Assembly: GCA_008009225.1 (NCBI GenBank)
Contig: CM017765.1
Coordinates: 9,362,001-9,426,000, forward strand
Length of the DNA: 64,000 nucleotides
Origin: Acer yangbiense
Taxonomy: Eukaryota > Streptophyta > Magnoliopsida > Sapindales > Sapindaceae
Direction of reading: 5' to 3'
Under the pieces are notes generated by a model, which saw nothing but the letters and a program-made list of their open reading frames with translations, was not told where the DNA came from and ran no database searches. Of this stretch, positions 1 to 9,718 are shown piece after piece. Position numbers and translations under genes: made by a program. Positions within the stretch are counted from its first letter, which is position 1. Each line of letters starts with the position of its first letter.

Positions 1-369
1 AAGAATATGCAATCATCAATTCATGCTTTTCATGTGAGCATGTTATATGAATTTCATGCTTTTTCATTTGTCATTAGCATGTTATTAAAGAATCATCATG
101 TCATGGAGATAATCATAGGTCATTCAAATCATACTTCCAATGTAAATCTCCTAGTCCAAAAATGCATGTTTGAACATAAATATGACATGGATTGTAGACA
201 AGCAAGGTTCACACTTATGGAATTTTAAAACATATATACATATGTACAACCAAGCTTACTCAAGCAATTAAAAGAAGAGGCATAAGATATTTCAAATTTT
301 TTGCAAGATACAAGAATGCAAAATAGCTCTCTTTGCTTGAGTTCCCCATATGGGGTCAATCATAGAACA
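1..369 (-). other. C1 3' untranslated region (partial)
   Basis: This non-coding stretch follows the C1 stop codon and is nearly identical to the equivalent 3' UTR of C2 (36063-36431). I see no env-like reading frame on the sense strand. The small plus-strand reading frame at 7-228 is antisense to the element and recurs in C2 only because the copies are young. Confidence 0.85.
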
Positions 370-3300
370 TCACTCCACAAGACATACCCCAATAGATCTA
401 CTAAGAGTTTTAAATCGAGTAGCATCTAAGGGTTTAGTAAATAGGTCCGCAAGTTGATCATTAGTACCTACATGTTCAAGTACTATGCATTTATTTTCAA
501 CAAGCTCTCTAATGAAGTGATGGCGGATGTCAATATGCTTAGTTCTAGAATGTTGCACCGGATTCTTGGAAATATTAATGGCACTCATGTTATCACAAAA
601 GAGAGTGAGAGTACCTTGGTTGAATCCGTAATCCACTAGCATTTGCTTCATCCACATAAGTTGAGTGCATCCACTCCCCGCGGCTATGTACTCGGCTTCC
701 GCCGTGGACAAGGAAATCAAGTTTTGCTTCTTGCAAAACCAAGACACCAAGTTGTTGCCTAGAAAGAAGCAACCGCCCGATGTGCTCTTCCTATCATCAC
801 AATTTCCTGCCCAATCCGCATCACTATATCCTACAAAACTAGGATTAGTGTCAAATGAGTACCAAATCCCATAGTTGGAAGTCCCATTCACAAAGCGAAT
901 GACTTTCTTAACCGAAGAGAGATGGGACTCCTTGGGATCGGATTGGTACCTAGCACAAACTCCTACACTAAAAGATATATCGGGCCTACTTGCGGTCAAA
1001 TAGAGCAAGCTCCCTATCATGCCACGATATAAGGTTTGGTCCACACTTTTACCGCTAGCATCCTTGCTTAGCTTCAAAGTGGTGCTCATAGGAGTGTCAC
1101 AATGTTTGGCTTTTTCAAGACCAAACTTCTTCACAAGGTTTTTGGCATATTTGGCTTGGGTTATGAAGATCCCATTATCTAGTTGCCTAATTTGCAAACC
1201 TAGGAAGTAATTAAGCTCACCAACAAGACTCATCTCAAATTCATGAGACATAACATCAACAAATTGTTGGACCTTGGTGTTGTTGGTGGAGCCAAACACT
1301 ATGTCATCAACATATATTTGAGCTATGAAAAGCTCATCATTGTCTCTCTTGATGAATAGTGTCTTGTCAACACTACCTCTTGTGTAGTCATTGTCAACAA
1401 GAAATTGAGTGAGGCGCTCATACCAAGCCCTCGGTGCTTGTTTCAACCCATATAGTGCCTTCTTGAGGCGATAGACATGGTTGGGGTGGTGTGCATCCAC
1501 AAACCCCTTGGGTTGTTCAACAAACACTTCCTCTTGCAAGAAGCCATTGAGGAAGGCACTCTTGACATCCATTTGGTGCAATTTGAACTTGTGCACACAA
1601 GAAATGGACAAGAGAAGCCTAATAGACTCTAAACGGGCAACGGGAGCAAATGTCTCCTCAAAGTCGATACCCTCAATTTGAGAGTACCCTTGTGCTACAA
1701 GTCTAGCCTTGTTCCGCACTATGTTGCCATCCTCATCGGATTTGTTCCTAAATATCCATTTAGTGCCTATGACATTAGTGGTCTTAGGCCTAGGAACTAG
1801 AGTCCAAACCTCATTCCTTTCGAATTGGTTTAGCTCTTCTTGCATGGCAAGAACCCAAAATTCATCATGTAAGGCTTCTTCAACCTTTTTGGGTTCAATT
1901 TGAGAGGTGTAGCAAGTATAGCTAATAAGATTAGCAAGTTGATGTCTAGTCCTAACACCCTCATTTACCTCTCCAATGATATCTTCTTTATCATGGAGTT
2001 TCCTAACCCATGGAGCGGGTTCTTTAGAGTCCAAGAGAGGAACTCTAGTAATGGGTTGTGTGACTTCATTAGATGTCCCAACATTGGGAGTCACCACAAC
2101 CCTCTCCAAAGGAGTGTCATCCTCTAGAACATCCTCCTCCTCATGGTCATTAGACTTGAGCCTAGTATCATCAATGACCACATTTGATGATTCCATGACG
2201 GTTCGAGTCTTCAAGTTGAAAACTCTATAGGCTTTACTATTCAAGGCGTAGCCAATAAAGATACCCTCATCACTCTTAGCATCAAACTTGCCAAGTTGAT
2301 CACGGTCATTTAAAATGTAGCATTTGCTTCCAAATGTGTGGAAGTAGCTAACATTTGGCTTCCTACCCTTCCATAGCTCATAGGAGGTGTTTCTAGAACC
2401 GGGCCTTAGGAACACACGATTTCCTATATAGCAAGCCGTATTGATAGCTTCGGCCCATAGGTTCCTAGGGACATTGTTGCTAAGCAACATCACTCGGGCC
2501 ATCTCTTGGAGGACCCTATTCTTCCTCTCAACAACTCCATTTTGTTGAGGTGTCCTAGGAGCCGAAAACTCATGGGAGATGCCTAAGCTATCACAAAAGC
2601 TTTCAAAAGAGGCATTCTCAAACTCTCTCCCATGGTCACTTCTAATCCGTTTAATGCTTCTAATGTTAGATTTCATTTCATTTTGTAATTTAGTACAAAG
2701 CATTTTAAACTTATCAAAAGTTTCGGATTTTTCTCTAAGAAAGTATGTCCATGTAAATCTAGAGAAATCATCAACACATACAAAAATGTATCTCTTTCCA
2801 CCCAAACTTTCGGTTTGCATGGGACCCATGAGGTCCATGTGGAGAAGCTGAAGAGGCTCCTTGGTGGTGAGATACTTACCCTTTTTGTGCATGCTTTTAG
2901 TTTGCTTTCCTTGTTGGCAAGGTCCACAAACACCATTGGCTTTCTTCCCAAGCTTAGGGAGGCCACGCACACACTCGAACTTTCCAAGGGTCCGTAGATC
3001 CCTAAAGTTCATGTGGCCAAGTCTTTCATGCCACAACTCAATTTGCTCATCCATGGACACATTGTTTGAGACTATTCTAGCTTCAAGACAATAGCAATTG
3101 TCGCTAGATCTCATACCTTTCAATAAGGTTTGTCCATCGGGCTTTAGGATAGAGCAATCATCTTTACAAAACAAGACGGAATATCCTTCATCACTTAGAT
3201 GTGAAATGCTTATTAAATTGGCTTTCAAGCCATCAACAAATAAAGCATCGGATAAGGAGGGTAATCCGGGAACGGAAATGGTTCCTTTCCCTACAACTTT

Positions 3301-5556
3301 CTTTTTGGATCCATCACCAAAAGTGACATATCCACCTTCCTCCATAACAAGAGTCTCGAAGAAACTCTTGTTTCCCGTCATGTGCCTAGAGCATCCACTA
3401 TCTAGATACCAAAAATTAGAAGAATTTGCCTTCAAGGCTATTTGAGCAACATGGCAAACAATGTCATTCTTTCTAATCCACCTAGAAACAATCTTAGCTT
3501 TCTTAGTGGTCTTTGGTATATGGGCTCTAGATGTCCTAGGATCATGCATAATAATATTATCATTCCTAGGAACATGCATCATGGCTCTTTTCTTTTTCTT
3601 CTCAATCATGCTTTGTTTTCTACACATTTTAATATATTGAAAGCAATTTGGTCTAATATGACCATCACAACCACAAAAGTGACAAATAGGGATGAAATAA
3701 GAAATCATACCTTGCCTTTGTCTTTGTGGATGAAAGGGTTCAATCCTTCTTCGTTGTTGAACCGGTCTTGGTTGCTTCCTAGCTTGAGGTTGCATGATAG
3801 GTCTCTTTCCTTTGTGAGCCATTTGAGGAGGAATGTTGGCTTGAGAGACCCTAGGGGGTTGAGCTTGAGGTTTCCTTCTTGGACCCATCTTCACTTGTGC
3901 ATTAGAGCATTGTCCTACTTCTAATTTCTTTCTAGGAGCTTGCACAAATGAAGTTTCTTCTTTCTTCAAGCTCTTGACAAACACGGTCTTGTTAGAGGTA
4001 GAGATCTTCTTGTCATCTTCATACCCAAGACCCCTCTTGTCACATGGACTCTTTCCAACACCAAGCATATGGTCAAGCTTCTTGGTGCTAGAATCAATCC
4101 TAGTCATAGAATTTCTAACTTCTTCAAGCTCACTCTTTAGACTTTCTTCATTCCTCCTAGATAGAGCTAACTCCTCTCTTAGCTTATCTTCTATCTTCTT
4201 GAATTTTTCCACTTGTTCACCTAAGTGGTCATTATGAGATGCAAGCTCAAGATTTTCTTCTCTCAACATCTTGATCTTTCTTGTGCTTTTGATTGCTAAA
4301 TCATTAAACTCGGCATGGCATTTAGCAAGCACCTTTTTCTCCACAAAACTACTTATGGAGTTAGATGAGGAATCACTTTCTTCTTCACTTGAGTCATTTT
4401 CCTCTTGACTCATTTCCTCTTTCTCACTACCACTTTTGCTCTTATGTGAGGAGGCAAAAGCTAGGAGGTTAGCCATGAGCTCTTCTTCACTTGAAGACTC
4501 ATCTTCCTCATTGGAGTCATCACTACTCCCACTCCAAGTGGCGGCCATCACTTTGCTCTTCTTCTTATCATTGTGATTAGCACATTCGGGGGCAAAGTGA
4601 CCAATCCCACCACATTCAAAGCATCGGACCCCTTTCCTTTCGGTCCTCTCTTGTCTAGGCTCAAACTTCTTGAAGGAACTCTTTTTCTTCAAATCTTGTC
4701 CTCTTGACCCAAATCCCTTCTTCTTCTTGAACCCCATAACCTTGTTGAACCTTTTCACAAATAAGGCAAGGTCTTCATCCGATTCATGCTTTGCCTCCTT
4801 TGCATCCTTAGATGCTTTCAAAGCTATTCCTTTAGACTTCTTAGGAGGAGTAGTGGTGCTAGGAGCCTTCCTAGACTCATATGCAAGGAGACGCCCAATC
4901 ACCTCACTTGGCTTCATATCCATGTAGCCACTATTTTCTTCTATGGCCGTCACCTTGGATTCAAACCTATCGGGGAGAGATCTCATAATTTTTTGCTTGA
5001 CTCTCCTATCCGAATACGGGTCTCCGAGTTGATGGCTTTGATTTACAATGTCCATCAATTTGATTTCGAAGTCATTGAAGCATTCATCCTCTCCCATCCT
5101 TAGAAGCTCAAACTGAGTTTGGAGGACTTGAAGCTTGGACTCCTTCACCACCTCGGTTCCCTCATGTGCAACTAGAAGGATGTCCCATGCCACTTTGGCA
5201 ATCTGAGTATTCTGAATAAGCTTGTACTGATTCTCATCCATAGCACACATAATGGCATGCATAGCCTTCCTATTCCACTTAGAAGCCTCAAACTCTTGCG
5301 CGTTCCATTGCGCCTTAGGCTTCAAAACATCTTGTCCTCCACCCTCGGGAGTCATCATATGGAGATCATATCCGTCTTCCACCGCCATCCAAGAACGGTC
5401 TTGAATTTGGCATATGTAGGATTCCATCTTCCCTTTCCATTGGGAATAGTTTAATCCGGTAAGAAGTGGAGGCCTTGTGCTAGAAGCTCCTTCGTGGCCA
5501 CCACCATTTCCACCGTTTCCACTCATAGTGTTTATGAATGAATGAATTGAATGCAA
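370..5556 (-). CDS. gag-pol: C1 copia Gag-Pol polyprotein, 1728 residues, intact
   Basis: This is a complete polyprotein for particle formation, processing, integration and reverse transcription. Domains by approximate residue are: UBN2-type Gag 35-235; first CCHC knuckle CFECGGIGHFAPEC 311-324; acidic and coiled-coil stretch 345-500; basic region; second CCHC knuckle CHFCGCDGHIRPNC 625-638; aspartic protease LDSGCSRHMTG near 717; GAG-pre-integrase HERLGHMNF near 840; integrase core with its Asp, Asp and Glu near 905, 972 and 1010; reverse transcriptase about 1255-1500 with YVDDI near 1412; and RNase H about 1575-1700, ending ADLFTKPLD and a short tail. No stop codons or frameshifts are visible. 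The start at residue 11 (ATG complement at 5524-5526, MSGNGG) is more likely than residue 1, because that Met is conserved in C2, C3 and N2. Gag and Pol share one frame without a recoding site, as in most copia elements, so Gag excess would need another mechanism. Confidence 0.96.
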   Translation of the reverse strand: MHSIHSFINTMSGNGGNGGGHEGASSTRPPLLTGLNYSQWKGKMESYICQIQDRSWMAVEDGYDLHMMTPEGGGQDVLKPKAQWNAQEFEASKWNRKAMHAIMCAMDENQYKLIQNTQIAKVAWDILLVAHEGTEVVKESKLQVLQTQFELLRMGEDECFNDFEIKLMDIVNQSHQLGDPYSDRRVKQKIMRSLPDRFESKVTAIEENSGYMDMKPSEVIGRLLAYESRKAPSTTTPPKKSKGIALKASKDAKEAKHESDEDLALFVKRFNKVMGFKKKKGFGSRGQDLKKKSSFKKFEPRQERTERKGVRCFECGGIGHFAPECANHNDKKKSKVMAATWSGSSDDSNEEDESSSEEELMANLLAFASSHKSKSGSEKEEMSQEENDSSEEESDSSSNSISSFVEKKVLAKCHAEFNDLAIKSTRKIKMLREENLELASHNDHLGEQVEKFKKIEDKLREELALSRRNEESLKSELEEVRNSMTRIDSSTKKLDHMLGVGKSPCDKRGLGYEDDKKISTSNKTVFVKSLKKEETSFVQAPRKKLEVGQCSNAQVKMGPRRKPQAQPPRVSQANIPPQMAHKGKRPIMQPQARKQPRPVQQRRRIEPFHPQRQRQGMISYFIPICHFCGCDGHIRPNCFQYIKMCRKQSMIEKKKKRAMMHVPRNDNIIMHDPRTSRAHIPKTTKKAKIVSRWIRKNDIVCHVAQIALKANSSNFWYLDSGCSRHMTGNKSFFETLVMEEGGYVTFGDGSKKKVVGKGTISVPGLPSLSDALFVDGLKANLISISHLSDEGYSVLFCKDDCSILKPDGQTLLKGMRSSDNCYCLEARIVSNNVSMDEQIELWHERLGHMNFRDLRTLGKFECVRGLPKLGKKANGVCGPCQQGKQTKSMHKKGKYLTTKEPLQLLHMDLMGPMQTESLGGKRYIFVCVDDFSRFTWTYFLREKSETFDKFKMLCTKLQNEMKSNIRSIKRIRSDHGREFENASFESFCDSLGISHEFSAPRTPQQNGVVERKNRVLQEMARVMLLSNNVPRNLWAEAINTACYIGNRVFLRPGSRNTSYELWKGRKPNVSYFHTFGSKCYILNDRDQLGKFDAKSDEGIFIGYALNSKAYRVFNLKTRTVMESSNVVIDDTRLKSNDHEEEDVLEDDTPLERVVVTPNVGTSNEVTQPITRVPLLDSKEPAPWVRKLHDKEDIIGEVNEGVRTRHQLANLISYTCYTSQIEPKKVEEALHDEFWVLAMQEELNQFERNEVWTLVPRPKTTNVIGTKWIFRNKSDEDGNIVRNKARLVAQGYSQIEGIDFEETFAPVARLESIRLLLSISCVHKFKLHQMDVKSAFLNGFLQEEVFVEQPKGFVDAHHPNHVYRLKKALYGLKQAPRAWYERLTQFLVDNDYTRGSVDKTLFIKRDNDELFIAQIYVDDIVFGSTNNTKVQQFVDVMSHEFEMSLVGELNYFLGLQIRQLDNGIFITQAKYAKNLVKKFGLEKAKHCDTPMSTTLKLSKDASGKSVDQTLYRGMIGSLLYLTASRPDISFSVGVCARYQSDPKESHLSSVKKVIRFVNGTSNYGIWYSFDTNPSFVGYSDADWAGNCDDRKSTSGGCFFLGNNLVSWFCKKQNLISLSTAEAEYIAAGSGCTQLMWMKQMLVDYGFNQGTLTLFCDNMSAINISKNPVQHSRTKHIDIRHHFIRELVENKCIVLEHVGTNDQLADLFTKPLDATRFKTLSRSIGVCLVE

Positions 5557-5636
5557 ATGTATGAATGATCAAAAATCACACAAAATGCAAAACACACCAA
5601 AATAAGCAAGGATCACCTATGTATGTCTAGGAACCC

Positions 5637-5648
5637 GCTCTGATACCA
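5637..5648 (-). other. C1 primer-binding site (tRNA-iMet)
   Basis: The minus strand reads TGGTATCAGAGC two bases after the 5' LTR end. This is complementary to the 3' end of plant initiator methionine tRNA, the usual copia minus-strand primer. It fixes both the element's orientation and the LTR boundary. Confidence 0.93.
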
Positions 5649-6544
5649 ATTGAAACAAATAATAGCACGGTGTGTATAAAGCTATCTAGAGGGGGGGTGA
5701 ATAGATTTTACGCTTTTTACCCAATTTTTCGTGTTAGTCAAAATTACGAAAATGCCCTCAAGATAATATAACCAAGCAATTGTAATATGGTGCGGAAATT
5801 AAAACAACACTTGGTTTTTACGTGGAAACCCTCACGGGAAAAACCACAGGCTATGTAAGTAAGCCACACTCGAACCTCGAATCCACTAAATGTGCAAACG
5901 ATTACAACCTAATCCCGGAAGTAATCACACACCTACCTAATCCCGGTATGAGTGAACCTAGTCCAATTTGCTTGCGTTCTAAGCAACCTAATCCCGGATG
6001 CTACACACAAGACTTACTTTCTCTATGAAGAGAATACAACCCTAAGTGAATATATGTAAATATCCAAAATGCAACATAGAGCAAGGGAAACCCTATATGC
6101 TTATCTAAGATGATTAATATGCAATTAAGAACAATCCTAGATATCAAAACTAAATGACATGTCAATTAGTTTAGCTAATCAATATTAAGCACAAAACCTA
6201 ATATGCAAGCACAATATAAAATCTCAAACATACATCATACTCATCTCAATATTGTATCTAAAGCATACAAAATAACAAACAAGTAATTAATTGAGATTGC
6301 TAGAAAAGAGAAACACAAAACATGTAAGATATTAGTGAAAAGCTTACCAAGCAAAGTATGATGAAGATTCCATGCTAGATGACATCTAGATGATCTAAGA
6401 TGATGCTAGATGATGATTGATGATCATGAAAAAGTGTTTGAGAATCAAGAATGGAGTTCTTGGAATTTTTCTTCTCTTTGAAAAATATCCTAAGTATGAA
6501 TTCTGAATATGAACTCTCTTAATTGACCTAAAGTCAAAGTGGCA

Positions 6545-6552
6545 TATATATA
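6545..6552 (-). promoter_or_regulatory. C1 LTR TATA box
   Basis: TATATATA lies on the minus strand between the GC-rich array and the presumed R region. It is conserved at the same place in both C2 LTRs (34328-34335 and 49804-49811), so it is the likely core promoter of the element. Confidence 0.7.
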
Positions 6553-6599
6553 GGGGGCCAAATCAAAGTGAGGTCGTTTAAGTAAGTTTCAAAGAAACG

Positions 6600-6958
6600 C
6601 GCCGATCGGCGGTTTCAATCGGCGGCCAGGCCGCCGATAATGACCGCCGAATTGAGCTCGTGAAGAACAGAGCATAAACGGCGGTTCATTCGGCGGTTTC
6701 GTGACCGCCGATTCCAACCGCCGAAATAGAACAGAGAGATCAAAATCAACCAGGTATGAACGGCGGTTTCGAACGGCGGTTTCATGCCCGCCGTTTCAAC
6801 CGCCGAAATAGACTGAGAGATAAATCAATCAGGTCTTGAAACGGCGGTTTCGAACGGCGGTCGTGACCGCCGATCTTGACCGCAGAAATGCTTCAGACCA
6901 ATCTGGACTGAAACGGCGGTTTCATTCGGCGGCCAGGCCGCCGATAATAACCGCCGAT
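6600..6958 (-). promoter_or_regulatory. C1 U3 array of inverted CGGCGG/CCGCCG motifs
   Basis: This is a GC-rich block in an AT-rich LTR, built from many CGGCGGTTTC and GACCGCCGAT units in both orientations. It includes two copies of the palindrome CGGCGGCCAGGCCGCCG. It lies directly upstream of the TATA box and is retained in every LTR of the family. The GCCGCC core resembles plant ERF-binding GCC boxes. An enhancer role is inferred. Confidence 0.6.
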
Positions 6959-7363
6959 CACCTAGATAGGTGAAAACCAAGGAGAAGCCAAGGGCATTCT
7001 CCATAGGCGGTCCTCGCGCTAAACCAAGCACATTCTCGTGCATGCGCGGATGTTTCCGAAAGTTATCGGGAAACGAATTAACACAACAACAAGACACACA
7101 ACAAAATATAATAAATAAGTGCAAGTGTGAATTGTGACAAACGAAGAGAATGCACACATATGCAATGAATGTTTAGTGTGTGTGTGCAACTAATCTCTTC
7201 AAAGAAAAGTAAGTACATAGAAATTTACCTTTGGTGCTTATCAACACGAGGTCTTCAAAGGGCTTCGAACAAGAAGACCGATACTTAGGCTACCCTTACA
7301 AAGAACCCCCACATATGGTTTGATCACGAAATAAGCCAATTAAAAACAACGGGAATCCTTACA

Positions 7364-9032
7364 GATATAGACATCGTGGCTCCATTAAATGAGAGTATAA
7401 TATCATCATATGGATGTTTTGAGGTAATTGGATATTAAATCTCAACTTTGAGTTTTCGATAGTGTCTATTGAAAACATGGCTTCTGGACAAGTCAAAATA
7501 TCCAAGTTCAAAACGTGGTCATATGAGTAAATATGGTAACTTGGAGAGTTATAGGCGGTCTATGAACTCTTGGCGATTACTGATATTAATCACGAGGATA
7601 CACTATCTCCAATATGATTGTCTATGGTATGAATGAGGAGCATCTTCCTTTTCTATCTTTATTTAAGAGTTCAGTTTTAGCTCTTTAGTGGAATGAGTTA
7701 AAATTAATGGATCGGACCTAAGTGAATCATTTGTTGATTGTGATTAGGTTATGTCTATTGAAGCTTAAATTTAGATGGCCCGCCAAGATCCCCAATCCAC
7801 ACGGACTTGCATGGATCACTTGATATATTCTACCGGACCAATTTAAGGGTCCATCTAGAATTGCATTTAATATATTAAGAATATAATTTGCACATTATTT
7901 ATATAATGGGCTGCTCAATTATATTAATATATTAATGAAAGACATGTGGGCTTGTTTCTTTTAGTAAGAATAGGTCTGGTTCACATGTGGGCTTTTTATT
8001 TAAAGTCCAATGGATTAAATGAAATAAGAAAATAATATTTGGCCCAATTATTTTATGTGGGGCGGCAAGGTTAAATTTTTAACCTAAGATATTATTTTGT
8101 TTTCATTGTTTTAATTAAATAAGAATTAATTAATTTATTAATTAATTGTTTAATTAAGAAACAAATCTTTTCTGATTAGGAAATATGATTCCTAGTGTTA
8201 TACTATTGTTGGTAGTATACTAAAAGTAAAAGACTTATTTGGTAAGAAAATAAATAATTAATTTTATTTATTTAATCAAATAAGAAGTCTTTTTTATTTA
8301 GTCAAATAAAGGAATAAAAGTTTTATGAATTAAATTAGGGTTTAAAGTCTTGAACTAAATAGGAATTAGGGTGCAATACAAACTCTTTTGGGCTTGAGAA
8401 TTGCGGCAACCCTAGTCCCTTTTAGGTTATGATTTTCGGCCACCCTAAGTAAAAGAAGAGAAGAAAATTTGGCCACCTATATAAGTGCTCTTATAGAATT
8501 CGGCCACCACATGTGTTCTTGATACAAATTTCTTCTTCTTCTCAATTCATAGATAGATTATTTTATTCTACTAAAACATAAAAGAGTGAATAGATTATTC
8601 TTTGATGGTACACTAATTGCCTGTTCATCAATAAGCTTGTCTGTACAACATCGATTGAGGTTCACGCGAATTTCGATCATAAGATTGAGAACTCAAAAGT
8701 GACCGGAATAATCTTAGTCTTCTTTTGATTGTTTTTGTGACTAACAAAGAAAAAGAAAAGTTTGTTTGTCCATTCTCAGGTTTGCAATTCAAAGAAAAGG
8801 GAGACCACGCTCCTAGGTGATCCACGTTCGTGCTAGGATTGAAGATCTTGCGGATTACCATCGACGTAAGTCAATCGGATCACGCGACAAAAGGTATTCT
8901 TCTTTTGTTAGATAATATATATGTTTAATTGATTAAAGGGTTTAAGGTTCATAAAAAGGAAAAATTTTAAAAGTTACTAAATCTATTATTAGTCTCGCTT
9001 CCGCTGCGTGTACTACGGTATTTTTCCCTACA
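7364..9032 (+). repeat. 3' part of a different copia-type LTR (element X), cut by C1
   Basis: The block has no coding content. It contains a TATA-like TATATAAG near 8480 and ends CGCTTCCGCTGCGT...TTTTTCCCTACA. The sequence ACAATGGTAT follows at once, which is how many plant copia LTRs meet a tRNA-iMet PBS. Instead of continuing CAGAGC, it continues as C3 3' UTR. I read it as the right part of an LTR into which C1 inserted (probable duplication GATAT at 7364), later fused to C3. The left part of X is outside the window and the family is not identified. Confidence 0.55.
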
Positions 9033-9033
9033 A

Positions 9034-9718
9034 CAATGGTATTTGGCAAAGCAAATGACAAAGGTTTCTAATAGGAATTCAAACCAATTTCACCAATGTC
9101 ATGAGTAAAGCAAGGATATAGAATACATTGATTTCAATTTAAGAGCAACTATATCCAACTTTATAAGCGAAACATGGCATGAGCAACTTTGCACCCTTTT
9201 TGATTTTTCCGGATAAGATATCCGTATGATAGTAGCCATGTTCAACCAATAAAGAAAGAGAGACATTTGGAATATAAATTCCTTTGCACGGATACAAGAT
9301 CCTTTATTCATTTTGAGTCTCATTAGCTTTCACACAAGTTTTGCATTTTTAAGAATATGCAATCATCAATTCATGCTTTTCATGTGAGCATGTTATATGA
9401 ATTTCATGCTTTTTCATTTGACATTAGCATGTTATAAAAGAATCATCATGTCATGGAGATAACTATAGGTCATTCAAATCATACTTCCTGTGAACATCTC
9501 CTAGTCCAAAAATGCATGTTTGAACATAAATATGACATGGATTGTAAACAAGCAAGGTTCACACTTATTGAATTGAAAACATATATACATATGTGCAACC
9601 AAGCTTACTCAAGCAATTAAAAGAAGAGGCATAAGATATTTCAAATTTTTTGCAAGTGACAAGAATGCAAACTAGCTCTCTTTGCTTGAGTTCCCCATGT
9701 GGGGTCAATCATAGAACA
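9034..9718 (-). other. C3 3' untranslated region (truncated)
   Basis: It aligns with C2 3' UTR from 35745 to 36431. Sequence equivalent to C2 33434-35744 (3' LTR, polypurine tract and part of the UTR) is absent. I see no gene here. Confidence 0.8.

Larger units (their letters stand above)
1..7363 (-). mobile_element. C1: SIRE/Maximus-type Ty1/copia LTR retrotransposon, left end outside window
   Basis: The visible order, read on the minus strand, is 5' LTR (7363-5651), primer-binding site, one long gag-pol frame, then 3' untranslated sequence running off the left edge. By comparison with C2, about 0.9 kb of 3' UTR, the polypurine tract and the 3' LTR lie outside the window. The right border is followed by GATAT, the probable target duplication; its left partner cannot be seen. 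The coding region is unbroken and the PBS is intact, so C1 is the best candidate here for an autonomous element. Family placement rests on Gag with two CCHC knuckles, copia domain order (protease, integrase, RT, RNase H) and the protease motif LDSGCSRHMTG. Confidence 0.95.
5651..7363 (-). repeat. C1 5' LTR (1713 bp)
   Basis: Read on the minus strand, it starts TGTAAGGATTCCC and ends GTTTCA, so it has the standard TG...CA ends. It abuts the PBS on its left. On the minus strand, U3 runs from 7363 to about 6520 and contains a GC-rich inverted-motif array (6600-6958) just upstream of a TATA box (6545-6552). R-U5 occupies the rest. Homologous LTRs occur in C2, C3, N1, N2 and two solo LTRs in this window. 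Confidence 0.95.

Noticed and set aside
3442..3924. Plus-strand frames of 100-170 residues opposite gag-pol of C1 and C2
   Set aside because: They are antisense shadows of the polyprotein, kept open by the codon composition of the real gene.
5822..6028. A 68-residue frame recurring in several LTRs (also near 13465 minus, 22504, 33605 and 49081)
   Set aside because: It is antisense to the element in each case and lies in R-U5. It recurs because the LTRs are copies, and has no recognisable domain.
8628..8861. Minus-strand frame in the X LTR
   Set aside because: Short, no domain, in a non-coding LTR.
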